Positions 1 through 12,542 of a DNA stretch of 64,000 nucleotides are shown piece by piece. The notes below the pieces were generated by a model, which saw nothing but the letters and a program-made list of their open reading frames with translations, had not been told where the DNA came from and made no database searches. The stretch is from Theobroma cacao. Lineage: Eukaryota > Streptophyta > Magnoliopsida > Malvales > Malvaceae. The translations under genes and the position numbers were made by a program. Within the stretch, counting starts at the first letter, position 1. Each line of letters begins with the position of its first letter. Location: the NCBI RefSeq assembly GCF_000208745.1, contig NC_030855.1, positions 20,595,587 through 20,659,586 on the forward strand. Direction: 5' to 3'.

Positions 1-1500
1 AAATTCAAAATTTTAAGGATTTTAAAAATAAAAATATTTTTTCTCTTTCCAACTCCATCTCACCCAATCTTTATTTGTTGACTTAAAAATAAATAGATGC
101 AAAAAATTAGTATTCTTAAAAATAAATATTATTATTTTAAAAATTAGTAATATTTATTTGTGAGGTTAGCACTTACAATAATCTTCTTTTTTATGCTATC
201 AGAGAAAGACCTCATAAATTTGAATAGATGTAGTCTAGTGTATTCTTGGCTCAAGTAATTGCAGTGTTAAGCTTCACTTGACGTTATTTGTCTTTGACAT
301 TAAGAGTGAGCAAAATCAAACTAGACTAATTATCCACTCAACCTAAATAAGATTTAGATAAAATGATTCGGCGTAGTTGATCTATTAGATCAATTGGTCT
401 AAAATATTTGATCCAAATGGTTTTTTGGTTGATAATCGACTTTAAAAATTTTAGACAAATTCACCCAAAAAACAAATTAATTATATATATATTAATATAT
501 ATAATATTTTTATATGTATTAATAAGAATTGATAATAAACTTAATTAATAATATACTTAAAATATATTAGTTTATTATATGTACGTATACAAATATAATC
601 ATAGCAATTTAATTTTAATTATATATATTTATTTATAAATCTGTATTAATATGAAATTACAAATTATATATTTTAAATGATATAACTTATATGTTAATAT
701 TATAATATATGATAGTAAATATCTTATATATTAATATGTTATAATTATTATATTTTAATAATGTTTTGTACTATAAAATGTTATGAATATATATAAATAA
801 TTATCTAAATATTATATATATACATATTTAATTTATACATAAGTATTACTATAACTTATAATAAACTTTATTTATATGATTACACTTAACAACTTTATTA
901 ATTATCATCTTAGTTTTTATAAGATATTGTTTATAATTAGTTATTAATTATACAAACTTTAACATAAAACATTATAACATATAAGTTATGTCATTAATTT
1001 CATATTTACATAAGTAATATATTACATATGTACATATATTTATACATAAGCATTACTGTAACTTATAATAGACTTTATTTATATGATTACACTTAACAAT
1101 TTTATTAGTTATCATCTTAGTTTTTGTAACATATTGTTTATAATTAGTTATTATTTATACAAACTTTGATATACAAATTAATATATTATAACATATAAAT
1201 TGTGTCATTAATTTCATATATATAATAAAGTAATATATTATATATACATATATTTAATTTATACATAATTTGTATATTTTATAATTATAGATGAAGTTTA
1301 TAAATTTTAATATAGTAATTTGTAAAAAAAAAAAGTGATAAAATTTTGGTCTATTGGTCCAAAACCAAATTGACTGAATCAATTTTATATTTGCCTGGTT
1401 TAGTATTCCTTTATATTTGGTCTTTTTTTAAAAATGTTTGGTCTATTTGATCTTTAAGTATGACGGACCCAACCACTCAATTCACCCATTTGCCCTATTA
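1..1500. other. AT-rich intergenic DNA, no gene
   Basis: No open frame of coding character is visible on either strand. The composition is extremely AT-rich, with long runs of TA-type words. It contains the tandem duplication listed separately at about 785-1250. Confidence 0.6.
785..1250. repeat. Tandem duplication, unit about 207 bp
   Basis: Two imperfect copies lie head to tail: the stretch starting near 835 (ATTTATACATAAGTATTACT) recurs from about 1041 with few changes, an offset of about 207 bases. Landmarks kept in order are TATGATTACACTTAACAA, then ATCATCTTAGTTTTT, then TTTATAATTAGTTATT. A third partial start appears near 1250. No coding potential is seen; it could be part of a decayed non-coding transposon. 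Confidence 0.7.
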
Positions 1501-1509
1501 GACACAATG

Positions 1510-2760
1510 CTCACAAAAACTCAACTTTACAATCTTTTGATCACACAACCATGATAGTCACGACACCTCTAGAAACCTTTAAGATACCATTTCGATGACT
1601 GAATTTGTAACCCCTCTTCTCTAACAAACTAAAAAATATTAGGTTATTTTTCATGATAGAGACATGTCTCAACTCAAGTGTCTTTACCATATTATCAAAC
1701 ATTTTGAACTGCATAGTATCGATCCCAACAATTAAAGAGCTTGATCTTCATTGTATGTTGTCTATATCAACAAATTGATAAGTTGTAAACCAATTACGCT
1801 TAAAAAATATATGGAAGCAACAACTTGAATCCATAATCCATGTATCAATTAGGTTATCATTGGTAATCTCAGGAATACTATCGACTTCCTTAGAAGTTTC
1901 ATTTAAAACCGCAAGAACATAATCGCCTATTTCAAAAGTAACTAAATAATCTTCTACCACATTTGCAACATTCTTAAGCTTATTGATTTTTTCATCACCC
2001 TTGAATTTGGTACAATCTTGATGTTAATATCCTTTTTTATCACAAATTTAACAAATCCTCTCTTTTACTCTAGATTTTGATTTCGATCTGGATTTGCCTT
2101 TTTTGTCTAGACCATTATCTTTGCCTCTACCTTTATTCATAATTTGGCTTTCCACTTGATTTTCACTCCGAGTAACATCAACTTTCATCCTTAATTCTTT
2201 AGAGTTTAAAGATGCCTTGACATCCTTATAAGTGAAGGTCTCTCAATCATATAACATAGCATCTACAAAGTTTTCATATGATGGAGGCAAAGAATACAGA
2301 AGAATTAGGACTTGATCCTCATCGTCAATTTTAATATCAATATTCTTTAATCAAGAATAACTTTGTTAAATTTATCAATATGGGTTTTAACAGATGTACC
2401 TTCATACATCTTGAAAGTATATAATTGTTACTTCATATAAAGTCAATTTTTTAGAAACTTTGGTTCCATAAATGTTGACAAGTTAAGCCACATTGTAGCA
2501 GCAAATTCTTCATCTATAACTTCTCTTAGTACTTCATCAGATAAAGCTAGTAGAATAGTATTATATGCTTTCACCAAAAGATCATTTTTCTCATCATCAG
2601 ACAGATCCATGGGAAGATATTCCTTTCCCTTTAGTGCCTTTAATAGTCTTTGTTGCACTAGCAACATTCGCTTTTTAACATACCACATACTAAAATTGTT
2701 TCTTCCATTAAACTTCTCAATCTCATACTTGGTGGATGAAGTTGTCATTGCAAAAGTCAA
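1510..2760 (-). mobile_element. Decayed Ty1/copia gag and pre-integrase remnant
   Basis: Read on the minus strand, 2760-2443 encodes a 105-residue fragment of the copia gag (UBN2-type) domain: FNGRNNFSMWYVKKRM, then a run resembling the AL-ALSDEVLREV region. Further along (1960-1748) is the segment DTWIMDSSCCFHIFFKRNWF, which resembles the protease-like region after the zinc knuckle, and still further a GAG-pre-integrase-like stretch (about 1740-1510). The frame is broken by many stops and shifts. Integrase, RT and RNase H do not follow, and no flanking LTR pair was found, so this is a truncated relic. Its sequence is distinct from the copia element at 17-25 kb, whose gag region is missing. 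Confidence 0.75.
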
Positions 2761-3042
2761 ATTTACTCCAGATCTTGAAATTCTAATATCAATTTATTAT
2801 GAAAATAACAAAATAATTTTAATAAAAATCACCCAAGATCTTACACAATCAATAAAATGAAGAAAGAAATCAAATATACTCACAAAAACACAAAAAAGTT
2901 GCCTGATTCAATCTTTTGATGACCTATGTCTATGAGCACAATGACAAAGAAAGATTCGCTAAGAAGAAATCAAAAGATTACAAGATTAGTCTCAAACTTA
3001 CAATTCTTATCCCTTTGATAACTTTATGTTATAGAGTTATTT

Positions 3043-4567
3043 TGTCACATTTTGAGTATTAAATTGGCTAAGTTTTTAAGATTTAGTTTAGGAATTAGAT
3101 ATTTTTAGCTATTTGTCTTAGTTTAATAAATCATGTTGGATTGATTTAATTTAAGTTAATTTATTTTAGTTTGATGATAATTTGCTTTTTGTTTAGTTAG
3201 CATTGATTTAGTTTTATGCTTTTGTACGTGTGTAATTAAAACGGCTTCCATTGGTGAAGAAAAGTGCATAAAAGGTTTGTGTTTCTCTCGTATATATTTC
3301 AATATTTTGAGCATAACTCTCATTCTAGAATTCCAATTGATGTGATTCTTAATCCAATGGAAAGCTAAGAGGTAGGCTACAACTTTCATGTTTACTATTT
3401 TCCCAATTCAGCTTGAAAAAAAGAGAAAATTGTGTCACAAGTTGAAGCAGTGTAGCAAAGAAAAGAAAAAAGGACAGAACCTTGGGTGCCTAGGCCATGG
3501 ATGCATGGGCGTCGCAATGTCGTGAAAAAAAGGGGTGCACGAGCACCAAATAGAAAACTCCCTGCCATGGTACTAAGGGAGTGGCGCCGCAGCGCTGACA
3601 TAATATCTTGAACATTCTAATTCCGGATTTGACTCAAACTAGGTCTTTTTGGAGCTTATTTAAAGAAAATTTTAAAGAAATTGAAAGACAAGTTTAAACT
3701 AAAGGCTTTATGAAGAAAAAGTAGCCGTCAAGCAAGTAAGAAAACCTTTGAAAATTGAAGACTTGACAAATCTTAGTTTTTTTTTTCTTTTTTTGTCCTT
3801 TATACTTTTCTTGTTTTATGTTGATGGTTAAACTTTTTTTAATGATGTTTTTAGTAGTTTTGAGGAACTAAATTTCTTATCTAGAATTGCAATTGAACCC
3901 AACATGTAGTTTGAATTTTTAATACTATTTCTTGCTTATGATTGATAGTGTTTGAGTTATTTATTTCAGTCCTGTGATTAATGCATCTAATTGTTTGACT
4001 ACCAATTACATAGATAGAATAACTTAAACAAAACTGAAAAAGAGAGTTTAGTATAGGCCTTAGATGAAATAGCATATGTTCAATTTCAATTGCATGAGAT
4101 GATTATTTGATTCGCGTATAAGATAGAAATACACTTACATATCATATGTAGCTATAATTAGAATCTAAACTTAATAAGTCTTTCTTAATTGCAATTTGTA
4201 TAGGAATATAATAGATTGGTTAAGAGAGATATTCTTATAAGAACATCGAAAGAGACTTATAAATACATTAGAACTTTAGGTTAACAACTCAACTGTCTAG
4301 TGAGTAGAAAGAGTAGAAAAGATCCATATGAAGTGTTGAGGGATATTATGGTTTTAGGCTTTTTTTTTATTGACTTAACCTAGTTAATTACGATAACATT
4401 ATTAGTTTTAGTTGTTTTAATTTTCAGTAATTTTAAAAAATTTATTGTTTGAATAAGATTGAGTTGTGTTAATTTTAATAGTTAATACAATTTCTCATGA
4501 AAACGATACTCTACTTTTTATTATATTACTTATTAACGATACGTGCACTTGTATGGTAAATTCAACA
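3043..4567 (+). mobile_element. Probable Ty3/gypsy-type LTR remnant
   Basis: The stretch starts with TGTCACATTTTGAG and contains phrases I associate with eudicot gypsy LTRs: AAAGCTAAGAGGTAGGCTAC followed by AACTTTCATG (about 3360-3390), and near the end GATACGTGCACTTG (about 4538-4552). It ends around TTCAACA. No primer-binding site, gag or pol follows, and no clear 5-bp target duplication was found, so the limits are approximate. The family call is from memory of LTR character rather than protein evidence. Confidence 0.4.
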
Positions 4568-4569
4568 AC

Positions 4570-7500
4570 ACCCCTTCTCCCAAATCTCTTCTTCTAAAGC
4601 TAAATGCTCACTAAACTCTCTTTTAATTTAATAATATTCTTTAGTTCCATATAATATAGGACTAAATACAAGATTCTTATTCTAATTTAATGGCAATTTT
4701 TACTAGTTCATCTCATCCAAGTGCAAATTCAGATTTGCTTGAAGGTATTCGACATTGTTGCATAAGGAATGAGAGGTGAAATTTTCCCACATCTATAGAG
4801 AAGGCAACAAGGTTTCTAACTGTTTAACTAACATAGGCTTCAACTTAGATACTAGTTTATACTTCTTTGATTCTCTATCTAGGGAAATTAGAGCTATCTT
4901 GTCAAATGGCATATTGGGTATCTGTTTTCCATGTTGATTAAAAATTAATAAAATTTCTCCCTTTCAACAAAAAAGAAAATTCAATATCCTAATCTAATTG
5001 GGATTCAAAATTATCTCAACTAGTGTTTGTTGGCACTCCAAAGACAAACTTGAACCACAGACAATATAAAAGAAGATTCACAATACAATACGAATATCCG
5101 TGAATCCAAAATTATTATTGAACTTAAAAGGCAGTAGCTCCATCGAAAGAGACATTAAACAATGATCTGATGTCATAATTGTTTGGTACAAAAGTCATTA
5201 AATATTTACTATGGAATTATTAAAATTTTTGTCACAATTGTTTGGTCATTGTCACAATTAAACTGATGCTGATGCGCGGCTCTGATATTAGAAGCTAAGT
5301 TACAAAAATCTTTTTATTGCTAACAGGCACAGCCATGGCAACTGTGCATTACAGATGTGATATCAACGTAGAGGTGCACTGCAAATTTGATCTTATGCTC
5401 ATGAAATGCAAGACAAAAGGATTGGAACTCTTTATTTATTGTCATAGAGTAATAATATATATCACTTTCATGCCACTTCTTTCAAACGAAGAAAAGAACA
5501 ACTAGGATTGAGATTGAGGGAACAGCATGCTCCTATATTTTCAAGGTTTTCTTTTCTTTTTTTTATGGATGGATATTTTTTAGATTTCTATATGTGGAAT
5601 TAAACCATTGCAGCCTTAGCTAATCAGGTTTAATATATTGTCATTGTTCAATGTTTCTTTCAAAAACATTCTATTGTCTTGAAAATACACTAATCTAAGG
5701 ATATTTTTCTTTTAATTATTTTATCTCTGATCTAATAAAATTATTTTATTATTATTAGTTTATTTTAATAATAAAATAATTGTTAAATAGACAGATCAAA
5801 TCAATTTCGGGCTAAGCTTAAGAAAATAAAGTCTGGTAGGCCCAACTTGGTTATGGACACCTTTATTATTAAACCTATCATGAGGGTTTCGAAATGTTTA
5901 TTATGTATAATTATTTTTGTGCTCAATCATTTATTATTATTATTATGTATATCTATCTCATTTATTAATAAAATTTTTCATGTTCTTAAAAGAAATATAT
6001 TCGGGGAAAAAAATCTGATGTGTTTCTATCAATATAAATTCCTTTTCATCTTTGAAGGACCTACCTAATTTATCTTTTTAGCAACATCAAGAATCAGTGA
6101 TAAAACGGGACATGAGAACCTTAATATTGGTCTTGATTCTATATAAATGGCAATTTTCAGTGCGTAATGGGTGACTTTCACAAAATATGATTATGCTTTG
6201 CCTACTCATAGCTTTGATTCTGGACACAAAACCCATGACCAAAATCGTGAAGCCAATAGTTGCCCCAACTGGATGGCAACTAAACATAATGATCTTCCTC
6301 TAGACCTCCATGTTTTCAAGGGCTCCTCCACCTAATATCTTCTCTTTACTGTTAGCTGATATGTTAGGCATATCTTGGTCCAGACTTATGTAAATGCAGC
6401 CTCCATTTCAAAAAAAAATGGGCAATCCGGGGTGTAGAATAGTTGATGAGTAGATTTATTTTTGTTTTTTTATTTATTTGCAAAGATGCTCTGCTTCAGC
6501 TTCAAGACATATCTTGCTATGTATACCAGAGTCAACGCCTGATACTATCCTAACTTGGATTGTGTTGCAGGTGTGTTTCTTTCCCTACAAAACTATACAT
6601 ACGCTTTCACTGTGAGAAAACCACCAAGAATAAAGAGTAAGCATAACTCATTAATCAAACGAGAGATGCCTTGGTTTTTTTTTTTTTTTGCCCAATATTT
6701 CATCTTTTATATTGGATTTTGCTGTCATGGTTGCAATTGGTATCAACGGCTTTCTGCAATTTGCAATAGGAATATATTGGCCAGCAAAAGCCCAATATTG
6801 TTGTCCCCATGCAGAATGAGACTGCATATGCTCCTGATTTGCTTCTTTTTTTTTTTTAGTAATTAAAAATCTCTCATTCACATGACTTAATTCGAATTCA
6901 ACATCAATAATGGTATAACTTTTGTGTCTCCAACAAAACAGATATGTAACATGCATTGGATTGGAATTAATAATGTATTCTCATTCACCATGTACACGAT
7001 CATCTGGATGTAAACTTTTATTATCCTAAAGCCATGCATATACTTGCATCTAATCCTTTGCTGATGCGAAGGCTATGATGCAATTAAGTGATCCATCATT
7101 TTTACATTTGGGAAATAATAAGTAGTCAATGTCAATCTTCCAAAGAAATGTTCTCATACTCCTTTCTTTTGGCCACTTTCTCTTTCTTTTTTTCTTCCTT
7201 TTCCTTCCCTCTCCAATGTTCATTGCATGGAAAAAGCAATTTGAAGAATATTAAGCCGAATAACTTGACGAGACTAAGGCTGGAATTACTCTAGTGTTTT
7301 AAGTCAATCACTCATCCTGAAGATAAGTTCTTTTAGTGTTTTTTTTTTTTTTGTTCCCCACAAAATTCCAGGTCTTTTTGTTCAAATTTAAGTAAACAGA
7401 GACGGGGATGGGTGAAGTGTTGATAGCCTTTTTCACGTAGAAAACATCCTAGCGTGTAAGTAATTAAGTATATAATTAAGTTATTAACTAGTGAGGAAAA
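4570..7500. other. Intergenic, no gene seen
   Basis: Short open frames are present on both strands, but none has splice sites that join into a recognisable protein, and all are AT-rich or low in complexity. A sequence resembling a minus-strand primer-binding site (GCTCTGATATTAG, about 5279-5291) hints at another worn copia fragment. Long T runs (6667-6690, 6845-6860, 7335-7352) break the region. Confidence 0.5.
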
Positions 7501-7529
7501 ATGGGGAGAAGGCTTCAACTCCAGATTCC

Positions 7530-7535
7530 CACGTG
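7530..7535. promoter_or_regulatory. G-box CACGTG upstream of LEA gene
   Basis: The palindrome CACGTG lies in TTCCCACGTGATT, about 130 bases upstream of the TATA box of the LEA_3 gene. G-box/ABRE cores of this kind bind bZIP factors in ABA and stress responses, which fits a LEA gene; its function here is inferred. A second ACGT core (TTCACGTAG) lies near 7431-7439. Confidence 0.5.
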
Positions 7536-7659
7536 ATTTTAGATTAGTTGTATTCCGAATCGCAATCGGATTCTCCACATTACGTATCTTTCTATGCAAA
7601 GAAGTCACAAATAATCTGGAACTCTATCTTACAACAACTTTCTACAAGGTAAGCACACT

Positions 7660-7667
7660 TATAAATA
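7660..7667 (+). promoter_or_regulatory. TATA box of LEA_3 gene
   Basis: TATAAATA lies 102 bases upstream of the ATG at 7769. That leaves room for a transcription start about 30 bases downstream and a 5' leader of roughly 70-75 bases. Confidence 0.6.
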
Positions 7668-7768
7668 AGCCGCTTCTCCCTTCAGACTCCACAGGAATTA
7701 AAAAACCTAGTTTTTCTTATTTTCCTCTCTATCTCAGCCTCCATTCATATATTTTTCTAATCAAAAAC

Positions 7769-8220
7769 ATGGCTCAGCTTTCCGTCAAGAGCTTTCAGCT
7801 CCTCAGGTTAATTTCTTTATTTAATATATGCTTTCTTTCTTTCTTTCTTTTTTGTTTATTATCCTTGTTTTCTTACCATTTTTGTTAGGGTAATTTACAT
7901 GTGAAGTTCTTTGGATCTTTTGGTTTTATGGTTTTTGATATGATGAACGATCATGAGATTGATGATCTTTTTTTTTGTTTTTGTTGTTTTTGTGTTGTAG
8001 TAGAAGATCATATGCAGTGGCAGCCGATAACATGAAGGTGCAAGCAGTGGCATCAGTTATGAGGAATGCAACGGAATTGAGGGCAGAAGTTTTGGCAGAG
8101 CAGAAGGAAACGTTCTGGATGAGAGATCCCAAGACCGGCAACTGGATTCCAGAGAATCATTTTGGCGACATTGACGTTGCAGAACTGAGGGAAAAATTTC
8201 TTTCCAAGAAACAGAAATAA
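7769..8220 (+). CDS. LEA_3 family protein (SAG21/LEA5-like), two exons
   Basis: Exons 7769-7806 and 8001-8220 join across a 194-base intron (GT at 7807-7808, AG at 7999-8000) into an 85-residue protein. The N terminus (MAQLSVKSFQLLSRRSYAVA) is basic and Ser-rich with no acidic residue, like the mitochondrial or plastid-directed starts of this family. The C-terminal half carries the LEA_3 signature: FWMRDPKTGNWIPENHF, then GDIDVAELREKF. Length is close to that of SAG21-type proteins (about 90-100 residues). Members accumulate during senescence, drought and oxidative stress; the biochemical role is not settled. The start is the first ATG after the TATA box and is the one that joins in phase. 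An AATAAA at 8364-8369 could serve as the polyadenylation signal. Confidence 0.82.
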
Positions 8221-8363
8221 AAGTTTGACAACAATACGCCAATTCAACGACCTGACTTAGAACAAGAGTTACAGCCTGCAAAGACTTGTAAGCCTAAGCG
8301 AGTGATCAGTTTCGTCTGATAATGTTAAGTAGGGTTCTTGCTGATTTCTGTTACTGTCTACTC

Positions 8364-8369
8364 AATAAA
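8364..8369 (+). terminator. Candidate poly(A) signal of LEA_3 gene
   Basis: A canonical AATAAA lies in TACTCAATAAATTTG, 144 bases after the LEA_3 stop codon. It is the only perfect match close downstream on this strand. Confidence 0.4.
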
Positions 8370-8783
8370 TTTGACTTGCTTTCCTGTTGTCCATCGTGCT
8401 AGTTTTGCCATACTGTGAAGCGTTTCCTCTTAACCCCTATGCGTTAAAGAAATCTTGATTTTCCGTTTATTCAAGGTTACACTGACATTTCACGCACACG
8501 AAACCAACCCACTTGAGACATTTTTCTGGGTTGATTGTTTGCCAAGCTTTCAACATCTCTCTCTTGAGTCCAATGTGCGTGTACATGGAGATGCAATGTA
8601 AAATATATACTATTTGGTATAAAATCCAATCCACTAATATATGACCAGATATCATTTTCAAAGCATCGAATCCAAAATTATTACTTAAGGTACATATAAA
8701 GCTGTCTACATATAACCCTAACCAGCAAGCATTGGCAAGCTTCATCAGCGAAAATTAAACAAAATTACATTTAAGCCTCCTCG

Positions 8784-11700
8784 CTATAAATATAGCTGAA
8801 TAAGCTCATCACTAACCACAGAAGGAGAAAGAACACCTAAATCTGTAAAGAGTAGAGTAAGATATTGAGGAGGAGTGTAATCTCGAGCAGATGTCTCAAC
8901 CTCAACCTTGGATGGGATTGGTACCCCAAAATCAATGGGGCGTAAGGCTGGGCCCATATCCTTTTGGTCCAACGGATAAAGACGGGCAAACTGCAAAGAA
9001 AAACAACATAAGTAACTACGCCAGTCGCTAGTCTCAACTTCCATTCTAAAATTTTCTTTCTTAGGTTTGTGCATATGTAGGATAATTTCCATGTTCAGAT
9101 ACCTATGAAAAGGGAAAAAAAAAAAGCAGCTGTAATTACCTTGTAGCTTTCAGCAGCCACATAAACAGGTTTGTTCATGCTATGTGCCACTAATGCAATC
9201 TGGTATGTCCCCATCATATTTATGATACCCCCACTTTCAACTACTCCGTCAGCCCCAACAAATACCATGTCAACCTCATCCATGGTATATGCCACAGCAG
9301 AGTCTATTAGAAGCTTTACAGGAACATCAAGCTTGGCCAGCTCATTAGATAATCGTAATCCTGTTCTGTCTGGCCTTCCTTCTGTATTAAAAGAAAATGA
9401 AGAGGTAAGATGCACTCTGTCATAAACACACATCTGATATGAAATAAAAAATTGAGTCACTTGTCAGAAATAGAACATATGCGTAAAATTGAAAAGGACT
9501 AGACTCCTTATTTGATGACAGAACATTGATTTAGACCAGTTAAGAAATACATATATCAATGCAGATGACAAGACAGTTAGAAAGCAGAACCTGTGCAGAA
9601 AACTCGAAAGAGTTTCTTGTTTTGGGCTGCTGTCTTCAATACTTCTAGAACAACTCTGGAGAAACCATGTACCAAAATGGTACAACCATCAAATATGAAA
9701 TCTTGACTAAGCATTGCAATAATCCTGCGTGCCTGCAATGTTTGGCAATAATGTCTTTCAAATGGAGATGCTTGAAATATTACTGTAAAATTAGCATTAG
9801 TTAAGCAGTTACTTTAAAAGCCACAAATTATACAAAATACCTTACAAGATATTTCCCCAAACTTCTCTGCACGTTCAATCAGGCGAGACTTCGCTGAATT
9901 AAAATCCTCATACTCTAAAGCTGATGTTCTGGTTACATATCGCATGAAGAGATCACAACCTGCTGTCAAAGAGATAGAGGTTGTGTCCCATGACTGGAAA
10001 GAAAACATATGCTTAAGGGTAAGCCAAATCAGAAAGCGAAGCAACATTATTTTACAAACAGCAAACTAACAAATAAAGAGTGGATAGCAATTCATTTTTC
10101 TCGAAGGATTTCATCAGATGCAAACCAACCATAACACGGCATTGACTGGGATAAGCCCTCTGATTTCCGAATCTCTATAAACAGAATTCCTCACCCAAAG
10201 TATTCCAATAAAAAATGTCCTATTCCTACCAAATTCACATCTAATGAATCTAAAATTACTGCCTCGACATTTTGATTATAAAAACTTTTATGCCATTAAA
10301 ACGCATCACTTCCTTTTATTACAATCACATTCAATTTTAGAAAAGAGGGTGAGACTTCATATTGTTAAAATAGAACATGCATCTTACAAATATCTGAGGG
10401 CATGCCATATAACATAAGGATAACTCATAAAAATAAGAGTATTGTCATTACATATGGACAAAAGCATCCTAACAGATTTACCATGCCACACCAATCCTTT
10501 CCTTCAACACCTTCTATCATCATGCTAAATACCTAATAAGTCATCCTTTAACCTTTTAATTAGCAATATCATTTCTCTTAAACATGCAAATGTTAAAGAT
10601 CTAGCAATAGCATAAGAATTGCCTCCAAAGCACCATCCATTTACTTGGCACATGCACATTCTTAAAACCAAAAAGCCCCAGATATATCAGAACACTCCAA
10701 AGTACAAATGCATATTGCCAATGTTTACAAACACAGAGAGCGAAGCAGTTCCAATGGCTTTATATCATAGAAATCAGAGCAGCTTATACAATTGTAACCA
10801 GGGTGCCAATACTAGTCAATGTCCATGCGAAACTCAAGAAAAACTTTAAAGTAATACAAGAAATGCAGTATTATTAGGCCTTCACAGTCATAGAACCCAA
10901 TAATACGGGCATTAGCATTACCATTAAATAGCCTTGCAAAACTGAGACTGCAAGGAAATTGTGGTTATGGGAAATTTCAGTGTCATAGCAATGTAGCAAA
11001 CACTAGACATAGAAAACTAGAAAAGCACATCTTCTGCCTTTTTATAGCAATTATGAGCAAATGCAATCAGCCAGCTTTCATACACAATAACACAGAAAGC
11101 CTAATTGAAACTCTCATATCTTTTAGCTCAAAAACTTTCATGTGCCAGTGGATAAATTAATGTTGACTGTACCTCCATGAGGAACATAAATATACATATA
11201 TTTCTCTAAAGATCCTAATGTACACATTGAAAATGAACTAAAATTTGCCACTAAAAGATTAATAAAATTATGGTAAAACCGTTGTAATTTAAATTATTTA
11301 AACGAGGAAAATTAAACTAAATTTTACTATTTCACTAAGTATCACCATATAATATATAGGTCATAATCGAAAGAATAAAAATTCACTAACTTAAAAAAGA
11401 AAGCATTTTATTAATTTAAAATAAAAACCAAAAGCCTCACTTTAAGCGAATCAGAAGCCTTTTTAAGCTCAATTTCAAGCTCCATCATGGTAGTAGCTTG
11501 GCTAGCCCTAATAACCGCCGCGAGGGCGAAAATAGCCGCGACGGCCTCCGCCAAATCCGGCTGCTTCCTCCAGCTATTGAACTCATCAATAACACTAAAC
11601 GCCTTCCCGCCTCCTCCTCCTCCGTCTTCATCGGTCGCGGCGGCTCTTCCATCAATTCCCGACGATTCCTCATCGTCGGTGTGGCTGCCGACGGCGGCCT

Positions 11701-11911
11701 GGGCCTGGGCTAGCCAATCGCTAGTTACGACAGCGTGGTGGGCAGCACGGGTCTGGTAATAGGCAGAAATGTTGGATTTAGGGTTTTGGAGAGATTCGGC
11801 CATGGAAGGAGGCGGAGATGAGAGAAAGAGGGATTCGGGATTTGGCGGAACGCTGTCGTTTTGTTGTTGTTGCTGTCTGTCGAGAATGAAAGAAGGCGAT
11901 CTCCACCACAT
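8784..11911 (-). CDS. Translation initiation factor eIF2B subunit alpha, five exons
   Basis: Coding exons in order of transcription: 11911 (or 11803)-11441, 9993-9841, 9732-9591, 9381-9140 and 8990-8784. All junctions are GT-AG and in phase. eIF2B alpha is a regulatory subunit of the eIF2B complex, the exchange factor that reloads eIF2 with GTP; alpha, beta and delta sense phosphorylated eIF2. The protein follows the family throughout: a helical N-terminal part (about residues 60-160, counting from the inner start), then the Rossmann-like part with VFVGADGVVESGGIINMMGT and the terminal LLFTDLGVLSPSVVSDELIQ, ending LYL as in other eukaryotes. Two in-frame starts exist. From 11911 (MWWRSPSFILD) the protein is 404 residues; from 11803 (MAESLQNPK) it is 368. 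The first intron, 1447 bases, is the longest. Exon 1 is GC-rich with a Gly run, and its antisense frames are shadows. Confidence 0.93.
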
Positions 11912-12009
11912 TTATTAAATTTTGTGTGCTTGGTGAGTACGTGTGTGTCTTTTTTACTTTTAAGGGTTTTTTTTTTTTGGTGTGTGTATTTGTGTCTGGG
12001 AGTATCACT

Positions 12010-12540
12010 TTCTCGGGAAAATTTTAAGGAAAGTGAGCGAGTGAAAAAAGAACAAGGTAAGGTTCCCGGCGGCGGTTGTGAGGGAGATTCTGATTATGTG
12101 CCTGCTTAAGGAATCAGAAAAAACGATGTCGTAGGGGGAAAAGGCTGCAGCCTTTTATATACTTAAATTAATAAAATATAGCCTCAATAATTTTATTGTT
12201 TAATTGCTTTCTTTTTGCTTGGTCGGCAAGCATGAAATAAGAATTAGATATGACTATTAAGTCAAAGTTAAAAAAGATTGTGAAATAGTAATGTCTATAC
12301 AACCCAATAGTGAAGGATATATTTTTACTTTATTTAAAGAATTATATTTAAATTCCTCTGTAATCTTTCTTAATAAGTTTATCTTTTTCAAATAAGAAAA
12401 TAGTGTTTCGAAAGATAATTAGGAGATTATCGTTAATTAATACCAAATGTGGAAGAATAATCAACACTTTATACATAATAAACATATGAATAAGAATTAA
12501 TTACAGCTTTGCTTTATAGTACTTCTATTGGCTTCACCAA
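12010..12540. other. Intergenic between LURP-one-related gene and eIF2B alpha
   Basis: This is the upstream region of the minus-strand eIF2B alpha gene and the downstream region of the LURP-one-related gene. It is AT-rich past 12160. No further coding exon was found. Confidence 0.5.
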
Positions 12541-12542
12541 TT

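Noticed and set aside
6555..6956. Overlapping 100-residue frames on both strands
   Set aside because: Both run through homopolymer T/A tracts, overlap each other antisense, and show no domain or joinable splice sites.
11485..12109. Plus- and minus-strand frames overlapping eIF2B alpha exon 1
   Set aside because: The GC-rich first exon leaves stops rare in all frames; only the minus-strand frame joins to conserved exons.
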